From Staphylococcus equorum (GTDB lineage Bacteria; Bacillota; Bacilli; Staphylococcales; Staphylococcaceae), in contig NZ_CP118982.1 of the NCBI RefSeq assembly GCF_029024965.1, forward strand, positions 1,612,001 through 1,676,000: DNA of 64,000 nucleotides, read 5' to 3'. Below, piece by piece: positions 1 to 9,374 of this stretch. Within the stretch, counting starts at the first letter, position 1. Each line of letters begins with the position of its first letter. Below the pieces are notes generated by a model. It searched no databases. It worked only from the letters and a program-made list of their open reading frames with translations, and was not told the origin of the DNA. The translations under genes were made by a program, and so were the position numbers.

Positions 1-250
1 CCTTAGCAACCGTATGTTTCGTTAAGTCATCTTTAGTTGGGCCTAAGCCACCTGTTAGTATAACAGTATCATAATGATTAAATGATGCTTTTATGACTCT
101 TTCTAATCGTTCTGGATTATCACCGATTACAGTATGCTCTACCACACTGTGACCTACACCATTTAGCAATTTTGATAAATATTGACCATTGGTATTAGCT
201 ATTTGCCCCAACAATAATTCTGAGCCCACCGCAATGATAGATATCTTCAC
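1..250 (-). CDS. cinA: CinA-family protein, N-terminal part (runs off the left edge)
   Basis: Only the first 83 codons are inside the window. The translation begins with [15 protein letters not shown] and continues to [10 protein letters not shown], the signature of the molybdopterin-binding-like N-terminal domain of CinA. Family members are linked to competence and often carry NMN deamidase or ADP-ribose pyrophosphatase activity. The start is a GTG at 250 preceded by a strong GGAGG about 8 bases upstream. CinA usually lies between pgsA and recA in staphylococci, which fits the neighbour here. Nothing can be said about the C-terminal amidase domain because it is outside the window. Confidence 0.88.
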   Translation of the reverse strand, partial: MKISIIAVGSELLLGQIANTNGQYLSKLLNGVGHSVVEHTVIGDNPERLERVIKASFNHYDTVILTGGLGPTKDDLTKHTVAK

Positions 251-557
251 AACTTCTCCTCCTCAACACTAAGTTACATAATTCACTTTAGTCTATACTT
301 TTTACTCACTTAAAAGCGAGCGGAAAAATGTTTTACGATAAACTTAATTATAAATCTTAATTCCTTAAAAAACTAAAGATTAGATTTTTATGTCTTTTTA
401 AAAGCTCCGTAAATCTTAACAAATCAATTTTTTTGTTATTTGATAAAATAACATAAAAACAGCCCAAATTTTATCGCTTTGGACTGTTTTGCTATATCAT
501 AGTACTTAATTTTATTGATAAGTATGGGAGTAGTAAATGTATTGGAACTAACCTCAA
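251..557. other. Intergenic region between pgsA and cinA
   Basis: This AT-rich 307-bp gap holds the pgsA terminator (456-490) and the cinA ribosome-binding site. I see no coding potential and no clear promoter with both elements for cinA. Confidence 0.5.
456..490 (-). terminator. Intrinsic terminator downstream of pgsA
   Basis: Two 13-base arms (456-468 and 478-490, aaaacagcccaaa and its near complement) flank a 9-base loop. The arms are themselves A/T rich at their ends, so U-runs exist in both directions. It is placed where pgsA transcription should stop. Confidence 0.7.
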
Positions 558-1136
558 TTATTTTGCTTTAAATACATCTCTACCTTTATAGAAGTATTCA
601 ATTCCAGATAACACTGTGAAGAATACACCGATGTATAACAGCACTTGTCCTAATTCAAAACCAATCCAAGTTGCTAAAGGATCACCTAGGAGAATCCAAA
701 CAATAGCAACCATCGTAACAGCAGTTTTAATCTTACCTAATTGCCCTGCAGCACTTACAAAACCTTGCTCAATTTGTAATAAACGTAATCCTGTTACAGC
801 GAACTCACGTGCAATGATAATAATTGCAACGATTGAATTTGTTAAATCAATTTGCACAAGTGCGATTAAAGCACTTGAAACGAGTAATTTATCAGCTAAT
901 GGGTCCAAGAATTTCCCCATATTTGTTACAAGCTCCCATTTTCTTGCTAAATAGCCATCAACAAAATCACTTAACGACGCGATAATAAAAATAACACCAC
1001 TAATTAATAATTCAATTCTAATTTCATTACCACCGATAAATGAAATGTTGCCAAATCCAAAATCTATCAGTGCAAATAGAAGAAATATTGGAATTAGTAT
1101 AACTCTAAAAACAGTTATCCAATTCGGTATATTCAT
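558..1136 (-). CDS. pgsA: CDP-diacylglycerol--glycerol-3-phosphate 3-phosphatidyltransferase
   Basis: PgsA makes phosphatidylglycerol-phosphate from CDP-diacylglycerol and glycerol-3-phosphate in the membrane, the committed step to phosphatidylglycerol and cardiolipin. The CDP-alcohol phosphotransferase motif is complete: D57, D60-G61, A64-R65, G74, D78 and D82 within [10 protein letters not shown]...GKFLDPLAD. Several hydrophobic membrane segments surround it, and the 192-residue length is normal for the family. The start is an ATG with no longer plausible alternative. It is the last gene before a terminator, downstream of the short RodZ-like gene (52-bp gap), the usual Firmicute arrangement. 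Confidence 0.95.
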   Translation of the reverse strand: MNIPNWITVFRVILIPIFLLFALIDFGFGNISFIGGNEIRIELLISGVIFIIASLSDFVDGYLARKWELVTNMGKFLDPLADKLLVSSALIALVQIDLTNSIVAIIIIAREFAVTGLRLLQIEQGFVSAAGQLGKIKTAVTMVAIVWILLGDPLATWIGFELGQVLLYIGVFFTVLSGIEYFYKGRDVFKAK

Positions 1137-1188
1137 AAAAAGTCCTCTTTTCTTTTTTATAACTTAATCGTTGCTATATATTAATCAA

Positions 1189-1581
1189 TTATAATACTAA
1201 AACAGCTAAAATCCATAATAGTGCTGAAATGATAATAACAACACTTACTATAACAGCTACTTGCAGCGGCTCTTTATTCTTACTACGATATGTCGGCTTA
1301 TTTTCTTTAGAAAAAGCTTCAATCGTCTCTTGCATGCTTTCGTCATTATTTGGAATTTCGTCTCTATGTGCTTTAATTAACTGTACAGAATCAATATTAA
1401 CGGCTTTTGCATATTTTTTAATAAAACCTTCTGCATAATCAACCTTATTTAATGATTCAAAATCGTTATTTTCTATCAAAGTCAAAGTTTGACGTTTTAT
1501 CTGTGTGCGTGTTTCTAATTCATTTAAAGTCATACCTAAACGTTCTCGACGTCCCTTTAAAGTTTGACCAACTGTGTTCAC
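1189..1581 (-). CDS. Short RodZ-like membrane-anchored helix-turn-helix protein (YmfM type)
   Basis: The 130-residue protein has an N-terminal XRE-type helix-turn-helix (about residues 5-75, with GQTLKGRRERLGMTLNELE at the start), a polar linker, and a single hydrophobic segment at about 107-129 that ends the protein. RodZ in rods links MreB to the wall machinery. Staphylococci are cocci without MreB, so the role here is unclear; the family name is by architecture. Unlike long RodZ proteins it has no extracellular domain after the membrane segment. It starts with GTG at 1581 behind a GGAGG. It lies between the DUF3388 gene and pgsA, as in Bacillus ymfM-pgsA. Confidence 0.85.
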   Translation of the reverse strand: MNTVGQTLKGRRERLGMTLNELETRTQIKRQTLTLIENNDFESLNKVDYAEGFIKKYAKAVNIDSVQLIKAHRDEIPNNDESMQETIEAFSKENKPTYRSKNKEPLQVAVIVSVVIIISALLWILAVLVL

Positions 1582-1614
1582 GATGTTAGTCCTCCTTGAT
1601 AACTACTCATTTTT

Positions 1615-2445
1615 TTATTCAAAGAAACCAAAACCGCCACCAAATTCATCGTTACCAAAATCTAAGTTGTTTTTACTTTTAACAGTTTGTTTCTTCATTT
1701 CTTCGTAATGAATTTCTTGGTTCTTATTTTCTCTTAATTCAATAATATAATCGAAATCGCTCATCTCATAGTCACTTGTTTCAACAAACAAGTCAGGATG
1801 TTCAACCACCTTGATTGAAGGCAAACTCATAACTTCTTTTACTAATTCTTGGTGTTTTACATTAGATTCTCTTGCTGTTACTGCTCCGTCAATGATATAA
1901 ACATGATTAGTATCGTACTCACCTTTAATTAATGAGCTACGCACTGTTTGTTTGATTAATGTAGAACTGATGAACAACCAACGTTTATGCGCACAGACAC
2001 TGCCAGCAACAATAGATTCTGTCTTTCCTACCCTAGGCATACCCCTAATTCCTATTAGCTTATGACCTTCTTCTTTAAATAATTCTGCCATAAAATCAAC
2101 GAGCAAACCTAAGTCTTCTCTTTCAAAACGAAATGTCTTTTTATCATCGGCATCTTGCTCTATGTACCTGCCATGTCTCACTGCCAATCGATCACGAAGT
2201 TCAGGTTTACGTAATTTAGTAATAGAAATATCATCAATTTCAGTGACAATATTTTCAAATCTACTTACTTTTTCTAAGTTATCAGACTTAATGAGTAAAC
2301 CTCTACGACCTTCATCAACACCATTGATTGTTACAATATTGATGCCCATCATACCTAACAAACTAGATACATCGCCCAATAAACCTGATCTGTTCAACGT
2401 TATCTCATATTCTAAATACCATTCTTTTTTAGTAGCTACTGTCAT
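1615..2445 (-). CDS. DUF3388 protein (YmfK-like): ACT-like N-terminus plus P-loop domain
   Basis: The 276-residue protein begins with an ACT-like segment (about residues 8-80, with TLNRSGLLGDVSSLLGMMG) of the kind that binds small ligands. A Walker A-like loop, GMPRVGKT, follows at 135-142 within a second domain. The C-terminus is glycine/phenylalanine rich (residues 264-276). The family is conserved in Firmicutes in this exact neighbourhood, but its function is not established. The combination suggests a ligand-gated nucleotide-binding protein, which is inference. The ATG start has a modest GGGGTG upstream. The gene is 163 bp downstream of the SDR gene, so it may have its own promoter. Confidence 0.8.
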   Translation of the reverse strand: MTVATKKEWYLEYEITLNRSGLLGDVSSLLGMMGINIVTINGVDEGRRGLLIKSDNLEKVSRFENIVTEIDDISITKLRKPELRDRLAVRHGRYIEQDADDKKTFRFEREDLGLLVDFMAELFKEEGHKLIGIRGMPRVGKTESIVAGSVCAHKRWLFISSTLIKQTVRSSLIKGEYDTNHVYIIDGAVTARESNVKHQELVKEVMSLPSIKVVEHPDLFVETSDYEMSDFDYIIELRENKNQEIHYEEMKKQTVKSKNNLDFGNDEFGGGFGFFE

Positions 2446-2608
2446 GAAATAAACACCCCTTAGTTTAAAAACAACGGTTATTTTATAATAGATTGGTGCT
2501 CAAGAAACATCTATTAATATCACTTTTTTAAATCCTGTGATTTATTGTATTGTTATTATATCATTGAATGTTTCATAGTTGGCTTATTTTTTTACACAAT
2601 ATTAAAAT

Positions 2609-3313
2609 TTATAAATACCATGCTCCGTTTACTTTTTGTATCGTTCCAGTAATACTCTTAGCTAATGGGTGGCATAAATAACTACATGTATGTGCAATCT
2701 CTTCAGGTTCAATCAATCTTTGTTGTGGCAGTTCTTTTGTTATCTCGCTAAGTTCATCTGCTGTCCAAACTTGAGTCATGTTACCACTGACAAACCCGGG
2801 TGCGATAGCATTAACCGTGACATTCGTCATAGCTAACTCTTGGCTAAGCGCTTTAACAAAACTAATTTGAGCACCTTTCATAGCTGAATAAACAGTCTCC
2901 ATGCTGGAGCCAGTTTCACCCCATATAGATGAGATAACGATGATTCTACCATTTGTACTTTGTCTTAATTGATCTGCAAAATATCTACTTGTTCTTATAA
3001 ATTGACGCACATGTATTTGATAACTCGAATCGATCATTTCGTCTGTCATATCCTGTAGTTGTCCATATAAAGCTGAACCACTAGCATAAATTAAACAATC
3101 CAAATTTTTTATGAAAGCAAAAGCTTTGTCCAAGTCATTACACTGAGTTAAATCACATTTTACAAATTGTACTGACTTCTGTTCATAGCGTTTTGTTATA
3201 GTTTCTATGTTTGATTTATTATAGTGTACGATGACTTCATACCCATCCGTTAATAAACGATCGACAATTGCAGAACCTATTGTACCAGATCCACCCATGA
3301 CCAAAGCTTTCAT
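2609..3313 (-). CDS. SDR-family oxidoreductase (YmfI-like, FabG-like)
   Basis: A 234-residue short-chain dehydrogenase/reductase. The nucleotide-binding glycine motif GGSGTIG is at residues 7-13 and the catalytic Y142-x3-K146 pair is present, preceded by VISS at about 126-129. The protein resembles 3-oxoacyl-ACP reductases, but the real fatty-acid FabG is normally in the plsX-fabD-fabG-acpP cluster, so another substrate is likely. It follows the M16 protease gene with a one-base gap, so the two are almost certainly translated from one message. The substrate is unknown. Confidence 0.85.
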   Translation of the reverse strand: MKALVMGGSGTIGSAIVDRLLTDGYEVIVHYNKSNIETITKRYEQKSVQFVKCDLTQCNDLDKAFAFIKNLDCLIYASGSALYGQLQDMTDEMIDSSYQIHVRQFIRTSRYFADQLRQSTNGRIIVISSIWGETGSSMETVYSAMKGAQISFVKALSQELAMTNVTVNAIAPGFVSGNMTQVWTADELSEITKELPQQRLIEPEEIAHTCSYLCHPLAKSITGTIQKVNGAWYL

Positions 3314-3314
3314 T

Positions 3315-4601
3315 TTATTTCATCTCCAAACGACTATCTACAACTTGCGTTAGATTTAAACATGTATTTGCTGTTTCGTTCACGCTATCTAAAGTGATAC
3401 TCTCAACAATGTCTAATAAGTCGAATAAACTTACGCCTTCAAAATAAAGTTTTGTGTATTGGTTAGCAATATACTCTGGAGAATTTAAACCTGAGATAAA
3501 TTCTCCAATAAATTGTTTTTTTAATAAGTTAAAGGCCTCTGCATCACTTAGTTTACCTTGTGTGTTTTCTAATTCCTCTAATAATAGTGCTTTCAATTTA
3601 TCAGGGTATTGTGTTGCACTCGTGATAACTGAAAAGCTATAGGTTGGTTCTAAAACAAATTGATAACCAAATGTTTCATCTATTAAATCTTGATTGAGCA
3701 ACGTTTGATAAAAATCTGTCTCTTCACCAAACACCATTTCATAAAATAGTGTCATTTCTAAATCACGTTTAACATAGGCTTCGTTAGGTTCATTTTTTAA
3801 AGTTTCGTTTTTAAAACCAAGCATTAACCTTGGGGATTGAAGTTTCATAGATTCTGTTACATTGAATTCATTAACTTCACTTTTTTCATTTAAAGCATCT
3901 CTGACAATTTGTGGTTGATTCACTTTATCTCTTTTATTTTCGTGCTCAGCAATGACTTCATAAATGTGCTCTGCATCTACATCACCTACAACAAATAACA
4001 CCATGTTCGATGGATGGTAGAATGTTTCGTAACATAGATATAAATCATCTTTAGTTATTTCATAAATGCTTTCAACACTGCCTGCAATATCCACACGAAT
4101 CGGATGTGTTTCATACATAGCTTTTAATGTATTGAACATTAATTTATAACCAGGTTGTTCTTGATACATTTTAATTTCTTCTTCAATGATTCCTTTTTCT
4201 TTATCAACCGTCTCTTTAGTAAAATAAGGCGTTTCTACCATTGTTAATAAGCGTTTGATATTGCGGTCTACATTATCGGTAGCACTGAATAGATAGCTTG
4301 TTCGATCGAAGCTCGTAAATGCGTTAACTTGAGCATTGTCTTCTGCAAAAGCAGTAAATAAGTCTTCTTCTTCATTTTCAAATAATTTATGTTCTAAAAA
4401 GTGTGCCACGCCATCTGGAACTGTGACATATGTATCACTACCATGTGGTTTAAATTTATTATCTAATGAACCAAATTGTGTTGTATAAGTTACGAAGGTT
4501 TTTTGAAATCCTTTTTTCGGAATAATAAATAACTTGAGACCATTATTTAACTCCGCTTCATAAACTTTTTCGTCTATTTGTTTATAATATTTTTCATTCA
4601 T
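3315..4601 (-). CDS. M16-family zinc metallopeptidase, catalytic-type (YmfH-like)
   Basis: The 428-residue protein carries the inverted zinc motif HFLEH at residues 67-71, with a downstream glutamate region (VDKEKGIIEEEIKMY) supplying the third ligand. This is the insulinase/pitrilysin (M16) arrangement. The start overlaps the stop of the upstream M16 homologue by one base (TGATG), behind a strong AAGGAGG. The paired genes probably encode a heterodimer in which this is the catalytic half. The substrate is unknown. Relatives are processing or peptide-degrading enzymes; in some bacteria similar pairs sit in peptide-maturation loci. Confidence 0.88.
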   Translation of the reverse strand: MNEKYYKQIDEKVYEAELNNGLKLFIIPKKGFQKTFVTYTTQFGSLDNKFKPHGSDTYVTVPDGVAHFLEHKLFENEEEDLFTAFAEDNAQVNAFTSFDRTSYLFSATDNVDRNIKRLLTMVETPYFTKETVDKEKGIIEEEIKMYQEQPGYKLMFNTLKAMYETHPIRVDIAGSVESIYEITKDDLYLCYETFYHPSNMVLFVVGDVDAEHIYEVIAEHENKRDKVNQPQIVRDALNEKSEVNEFNVTESMKLQSPRLMLGFKNETLKNEPNEAYVKRDLEMTLFYEMVFGEETDFYQTLLNQDLIDETFGYQFVLEPTYSFSVITSATQYPDKLKALLLEELENTQGKLSDAEAFNLLKKQFIGEFISGLNSPEYIANQYTKLYFEGVSLFDLLDIVESITLDSVNETANTCLNLTQVVDSRLEMK

Positions 4602-5890
4602 CAGTCATTACCTCCTTTCGTCAAAATGTAAATCGTATCTAATATTGTTTCTTGTGCTAATTGCTGAATATCTGTTCTAGATACATTTTGTATACCTTCA
4701 ATAAAACTAGTTTCTGACATATCTTCATCAAGTAATATATTATTATTTAATATTTCAATAATACTTTTCGGTCTATCATGAGATTCTTGACGTTGTGAAA
4801 TAATCACTTTTTTCGCTAGCTCTAATTTATCGTCATCAAACTCACCATGTTGAAATTTTTCAAATTCAGCTATTATTGTATCTTTAGCTATTTCATATTT
4901 ATCTGCTGAAACGCCACTAAGTACAAACATAAAACCATTTTTAGCATCCATTTGAGAGTGTATCGAATAAGCTAAACTTTGCTTCTCACGTACTTCATTA
5001 AATAATACGGAGGAAGGATCTCCACCAAACATGACATTTAACACGACCATAGCAAAGTATTGTGAATCTCCATATTGTGCTGGGAATTTATATCCCATAT
5101 TTAGTTTGGCTTGATCCACTATATCTGTTTCAATAATTTCTTGTGGTAAATGATGTGATTTTGGCTTTGGCACTGCATGTGATAATTCAAATTGAAAAGG
5201 TTTAAGATCAAAATATGATTGAATTTGTGATTTCACTGCTTGCTCATCTACGTTACCTACTACATAAACCGCGCAGTAGTCATCTTTTAGCATAGATTGA
5301 TATGTATGATATAAATTTTTAGGTGTTATGCCTGATATGTATTCTACTTGCCCTGACGCTATATGGCGATAAGGTTGGTCTCCAAACATATTTTTCAGTA
5401 AGTTTAAAAATGCAATTTGTGATTTATTATCAACTATAGCATCTAATTTTTTTGTTAATAACGATTTTTCTTGTGCAACAAAAGTTTCATCAAATTCACC
5501 ATCTGTAATTAACGGGTTCCAAATCATTTCTTTTAGTAGATCCAAACCCTTTTCAAATAATGGTGTTTGATCTTTTAAATAACGTTCATTTACGATTTCT
5601 AAAGATATTGTAATTACATGCTTGTCTTTGAATTTCGAAATAAAACTGTTAACGTATGCACCATATAATTGTGATAAGTGTTGGTTAAATGCTTTATCCG
5701 TTGGCCATTGTTTTGTCGCACGAACGAGTACTTTGCTCAATAGTGAACGTGCTGTCATTGTTTCGCTATCTAATGGCGCCATAAATTTCAATGTGATTGT
5801 GGTTGTTTTAAATTTTGTTGTTGGCATTACTTTTATATGCAAGTCATTTTGCTGTTTATCTATCTTCAAATTGTCATGCCTCGCTTTCAT
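4601..5890 (-). CDS. M16-family peptidase-like protein lacking the zinc motif (YmfF-like)
   Basis: The 429-residue protein has the M16 fold signature, including R-EKQSLAYSIHSQMDA in the C-terminal half. It has no HxxEH motif where the neighbour has one, so it is expected to be non-catalytic and to complete a heterodimeric chamber. The ATG at 5890 has no obvious Shine-Dalgarno sequence and lies 10 bases after the GntR gene stop, so translation may depend on coupling. The downstream partner overlaps its stop codon by one base. Confidence 0.85.
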   Translation of the reverse strand: MKARHDNLKIDKQQNDLHIKVMPTTKFKTTTITLKFMAPLDSETMTARSLLSKVLVRATKQWPTDKAFNQHLSQLYGAYVNSFISKFKDKHVITISLEIVNERYLKDQTPLFEKGLDLLKEMIWNPLITDGEFDETFVAQEKSLLTKKLDAIVDNKSQIAFLNLLKNMFGDQPYRHIASGQVEYISGITPKNLYHTYQSMLKDDYCAVYVVGNVDEQAVKSQIQSYFDLKPFQFELSHAVPKPKSHHLPQEIIETDIVDQAKLNMGYKFPAQYGDSQYFAMVVLNVMFGGDPSSVLFNEVREKQSLAYSIHSQMDAKNGFMFVLSGVSADKYEIAKDTIIAEFEKFQHGEFDDDKLELAKKVIISQRQESHDRPKSIIEILNNNILLDEDMSETSFIEGIQNVSRTDIQQLAQETILDTIYILTKGGND

Positions 5891-5900
5891 AATTTTGTTT

Positions 5901-6614
5901 TTATATTCTATTTCTAACCGTTTTAAATTTTACTAAACTACTTTTGAAATAATTAAAAGAATAAAGTATTGGATTATCATCATTATCATAATGTATTAAT
6001 TTCAAAAGCATGAGCCCTTCATGCGGTGATGCATCTAGCACATCCGAGATATGAGGTTCATAACTTATGGCCTCTATTTCTGTATTTGCATAGGCAACTT
6101 TTTTATTAGCATAAGCTTCAATCGCATTTAATAAAGATTCATCACTGTTTTGATACTGGGCACACGTTAAATCATCAGCAGGCACTTTATCTAAGCAATA
6201 TACTACTGGTTGTCGATCTGCGAGTCTCACACGCTCTATAATGGTCACAGAAGCTTTATCAGGAATGTTTAATCTTAATGCATCCAATGAAGTAGCCGGT
6301 TTTTCATCTAAGCTTATAAATTCTGTTCTAGCGTTAAAGCCTTGTTGCTCTATCATTTGACTAATACTTACAAGTTCACCTAAAGGATAGAAGAATGGGT
6401 GCAGTGATTTAACACTCGCACCTTCCTCTAAATTATTAGATAATACTTGCTCTGTAATCAATTCATCCACAGCATCGTAAACGTCATCTGTTTTAACATT
6501 TAGTGTTCTAGCCACTGCTAAATTACTTGGCAATGGCTCTCCAGGACTCAATTTACCTTCTTTAATTTGTTGAATCATCCACTCTTTAACTTTATACACA
6601 GAAGTAAGTTCCAT
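5901..6614 (-). CDS. GntR-family transcriptional regulator with UTRA ligand domain (YmfC-like)
   Basis: The 237-residue protein has an N-terminal winged helix (about residues 8-72, with GEPLPSNLAVARTLNVK) and a UTRA-type effector domain (about 90-230, with IIERVRLADRQPVVYCLDK). HutC/FarR-like GntR regulators of this build bind small metabolites. It lies 2 bp after ftsK and 10 bp before the M16 pair, so it is probably co-transcribed with both. Its targets and effector cannot be read from the sequence. Confidence 0.88.
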   Translation of the reverse strand: MELTSVYKVKEWMIQQIKEGKLSPGEPLPSNLAVARTLNVKTDDVYDAVDELITEQVLSNNLEEGASVKSLHPFFYPLGELVSISQMIEQQGFNARTEFISLDEKPATSLDALRLNIPDKASVTIIERVRLADRQPVVYCLDKVPADDLTCAQYQNSDESLLNAIEAYANKKVAYANTEIEAISYEPHISDVLDASPHEGLMLLKLIHYDNDDNPILYSFNYFKSSLVKFKTVRNRI

Positions 6615-6616
6615 AA

Positions 6617-9067
6617 TTACACCTCATCACTATCTAAATCCACAAGTATCTGTCTAGGTTTGCTACCTTTTTGTGGTCCAATAACTTGATTCCGTTCTAA
6701 ATCATCCATCAATCTTGAAGCTCGATTATAACCAATTCTAAACTGTCTTTGTAACAAGGATGTACTTGCTTTTTGTTGTTCAATTATAAATATATATGCT
6801 TCATCATAAAGTGAATCTTCACTCTTCATTTCTGATTTTTCAACTGGTGCATCTGGTTCCATTTCTTTAACATAGTTCGCTTTTTGTTGTTCAACCACAT
6901 AATTAACAATATCTTGTACCTCTTGATCGCTTAAAAATGCACCTTGCACACGTGTTCTCGTAGAACCACCATTTGCAACATATAACATATCACCTTTACC
7001 TAGTAACTTGTCTGCACCGCCACTATCTATAATCGTTCTAGAGTCAATTTGTGAACTCACAGCGAAAGCGATTCTTGATGGAATATTATTTTTGATTATA
7101 CCAGTTATAACATCTACAGATGGGCGTTGCGTTGCAATAATTAAATGAATACCTGCTGCACGTGCCATTTGAGTAATACGTTGGATTGCATTTTCCACAT
7201 CTTTACCTGCAACCATCATTAGATCTGCTAATTCATCAACAATCACCACTATATACGGTAACTCAGATTTTTTCTCTTCTAGTTCCTTATTTTGTCGTTT
7301 AATTGCTTCGTTGTAGCCTTCAATGTTTCTAGTTGAAGAATGTTGGAATAGATCGTAACGTCTTTCCATTTCAGCAACTACTTTTTCTAGTGCTTGTGAT
7401 GCTTTATGTGGATTTGTCACAACAGGTATAAGCAAATGAGGTATACCATTATATACATTCAACTCTACCATTTTTGGATCAATTAACATAAGTTTTACTT
7501 CATGTGGCTTAGCATTAAGTAAAATACTTGTAATAATACCGTTAATACAAACTGACTTACCACTACCAGTTGAACCTGCTACGAGTAAGTGAGGCATTTT
7601 ATTTAATTCAACTGTAATTGGATCACCCGAAATATCTCTACCTAATCCAACTTCTAATTTGTTTTTAGCAGGAAACTTCTCATCTAATACTTCTTTTAAT
7701 GAAACAAGCGAGACCTTGTCATTCGGCACTTCTATACCGACAGCTGACCGTCCAGGTATTGGCGCTTCTATACGGATATCTTTCGCAGCAAGTGCTAAAG
7801 CAATATCATTATGTAAATTAACGATTTTACTTACTTTCACACCTTGCGCAGGTTGTATTTCATATTGCGTGACTGCTGGACCAATTTTTATTTGAGTCAC
7901 CCTTGCATTCACACCAAAGTTTTTGAGTGTTGTTTCTAGTAACTGTCCTTTTTTTTGTACTTCTGCCTTAGATGTAGCTTTTTGCTTGGCAGGTTGATTA
8001 AGCAAAGAAAGCGGCGGTATTGTATATGCTTCGTTTTCAACTTCACCTGCTTCAGATATGGAATTTGCACCATCTTCATCTAATGGTTGTTCAGATTCAT
8101 CTATCAACTGATCTAATGAAGCTTGTTCCTCTTTAGAATTTTGTTGTGATGATATTTGTCCATTGGTGTCTTCTTGATTTAGATTACGTTGGCTACGTTT
8201 ATAATTTTTATTTTCGGTAGGTTGAGCGCTATCATCATCGTTATCACCATGTCCATATATAGGTATGGATTGTTGCTGTTCTGCAGTTAAATTTGAAACT
8301 TCAGGTAAATCACTTACATCTTTAACTTCATTATTGGCTTTATCCTGAGTAGCAGCTTGTTGTGCTTGTAATTCAGCTTTTTTCTCTGCTTTCACACGCG
8401 CTTTAGCATCTTTCTTAATTCTATTTTGTTTTCTTTTTTCTTTTAAGTTTACTGAAGCATCTTGACCTTTAACTTTCATCTTTTCAAATACGATTTTCGA
8501 CACATCACGATGACTTTGTTTTAAAAGTAAAATTGCACTTGAAGCCATCAATAAAATTGTCACAATAATAATACCAATAATAGAAATTAAAGGCGTGAAT
8601 AAAGTTAATAAGTAATATCCTATTAATCCTCCACCAAAATCAGGAAAGTTTGTCTGTTCATAAGCCTTATAGACAAATGACAATACTGGTTCCCGTTGAG
8701 CTTGTGCATTATTAGTAAAGTAAAAAAAGATTTGCGTCACTAATAGTAGTGCTAATTGTAATATAAAAGCACCAACTGTACGTCTTGTCTTTGGTAAAGC
8801 TTTATAATAAGTAATAAATATTGTACCTATAAATAGTAATATATAAGTTAAGTAACGGCTATTACCAAATAAATAATTCAAGAAACTATCTATCATTGTT
8901 CCAATAATACCAAGCTGAAACGCGCCTAGTACAATTAATACAAAGACGATAATAGCAAAAACATATCTTATAGGACTGTCGCTTTGTTTTTTCTTTTTAT
9001 TTGTTGTTTTTTTTCTTGTATTTGTTGGTTTTCTCTTAGTTGTAGTTCTCTTTTTTGTTTGTGCCAC
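6617..9067 (-). CDS. ftsK: DNA translocase FtsK/SpoIIIE
   Basis: A septum-located ATPase that pumps chromosomal DNA during division. The protein has a lysine/threonine-rich N-terminus, about four membrane segments (residues 35-185), a long charged linker (190-370), the alpha/beta motor with Walker A GSTGSGKS at about 498-505 and the Walker B region VDELADLMM, and a C-terminal winged-helix gamma domain that reads orienting sequences. I chose the GTG at 9067 (816 residues, MAQTKKR-type start) over the GTG at 9076, because the AGGTG ribosome-binding site would overlap the upstream codon. Staphylococci have two such translocases; this locus corresponds to the SpoIIIE-named copy. Confidence 0.92.
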   Translation of the reverse strand: MAQTKKRTTTKRKPTNTRKKTTNKKKKQSDSPIRYVFAIIVFVLIVLGAFQLGIIGTMIDSFLNYLFGNSRYLTYILLFIGTIFITYYKALPKTRRTVGAFILQLALLLVTQIFFYFTNNAQAQREPVLSFVYKAYEQTNFPDFGGGLIGYYLLTLFTPLISIIGIIIVTILLMASSAILLLKQSHRDVSKIVFEKMKVKGQDASVNLKEKRKQNRIKKDAKARVKAEKKAELQAQQAATQDKANNEVKDVSDLPEVSNLTAEQQQSIPIYGHGDNDDDSAQPTENKNYKRSQRNLNQEDTNGQISSQQNSKEEQASLDQLIDESEQPLDEDGANSISEAGEVENEAYTIPPLSLLNQPAKQKATSKAEVQKKGQLLETTLKNFGVNARVTQIKIGPAVTQYEIQPAQGVKVSKIVNLHNDIALALAAKDIRIEAPIPGRSAVGIEVPNDKVSLVSLKEVLDEKFPAKNKLEVGLGRDISGDPITVELNKMPHLLVAGSTGSGKSVCINGIITSILLNAKPHEVKLMLIDPKMVELNVYNGIPHLLIPVVTNPHKASQALEKVVAEMERRYDLFQHSSTRNIEGYNEAIKRQNKELEEKKSELPYIVVIVDELADLMMVAGKDVENAIQRITQMARAAGIHLIIATQRPSVDVITGIIKNNIPSRIAFAVSSQIDSRTIIDSGGADKLLGKGDMLYVANGGSTRTRVQGAFLSDQEVQDIVNYVVEQQKANYVKEMEPDAPVEKSEMKSEDSLYDEAYIFIIEQQKASTSLLQRQFRIGYNRASRLMDDLERNQVIGPQKGSKPRQILVDLDSDEV

Positions 9068-9228
9068 GTTCCACACCTACTTTTCTAACTCTGATTTCAA
9101 TTTCATTTTAATTATATACCCATTGATTCTTATGTGAATCACTTTTATTTATCGTAAATAATATGTATTTAGCTTTTATTATATAAGTATGATTGTATAA
9201 TAAAAGTTTATTTGTATTCTATAATAAC

Positions 9229-9359
9229 ACAAAAGAGGTAAGACAATATTCGCTTTGAGTGGATTTAAAGGTTGCTTGCATGTCATATTTAAGATATAAC
9301 AATCAACTGCAATCTACTTTTAAATATGTTTACCTAAGCGTTTGTCTTAACCTCTTTGT
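9229..9359. repeat. 131-bp inverted-repeat element downstream of rnjB
   Basis: The ends, 9229-9255 and 9336-9359, are imperfect inverted repeats (acaaaagaggtaagacaa against ttgtcttaacctctttgt) that could close a large hairpin in either RNA strand. About 80 bp lie between the arms, and I found no clear secondary pairing or ORF there. It sits 15 bp beyond the rnjB stop. Possible identities are an rnjB 3' structure, a small RNA or a miniature inverted-repeat element; the U-tracts at either end are weak. Confidence 0.55.
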
Positions 9360-9374
9360 TTAGTATGGAAACTA

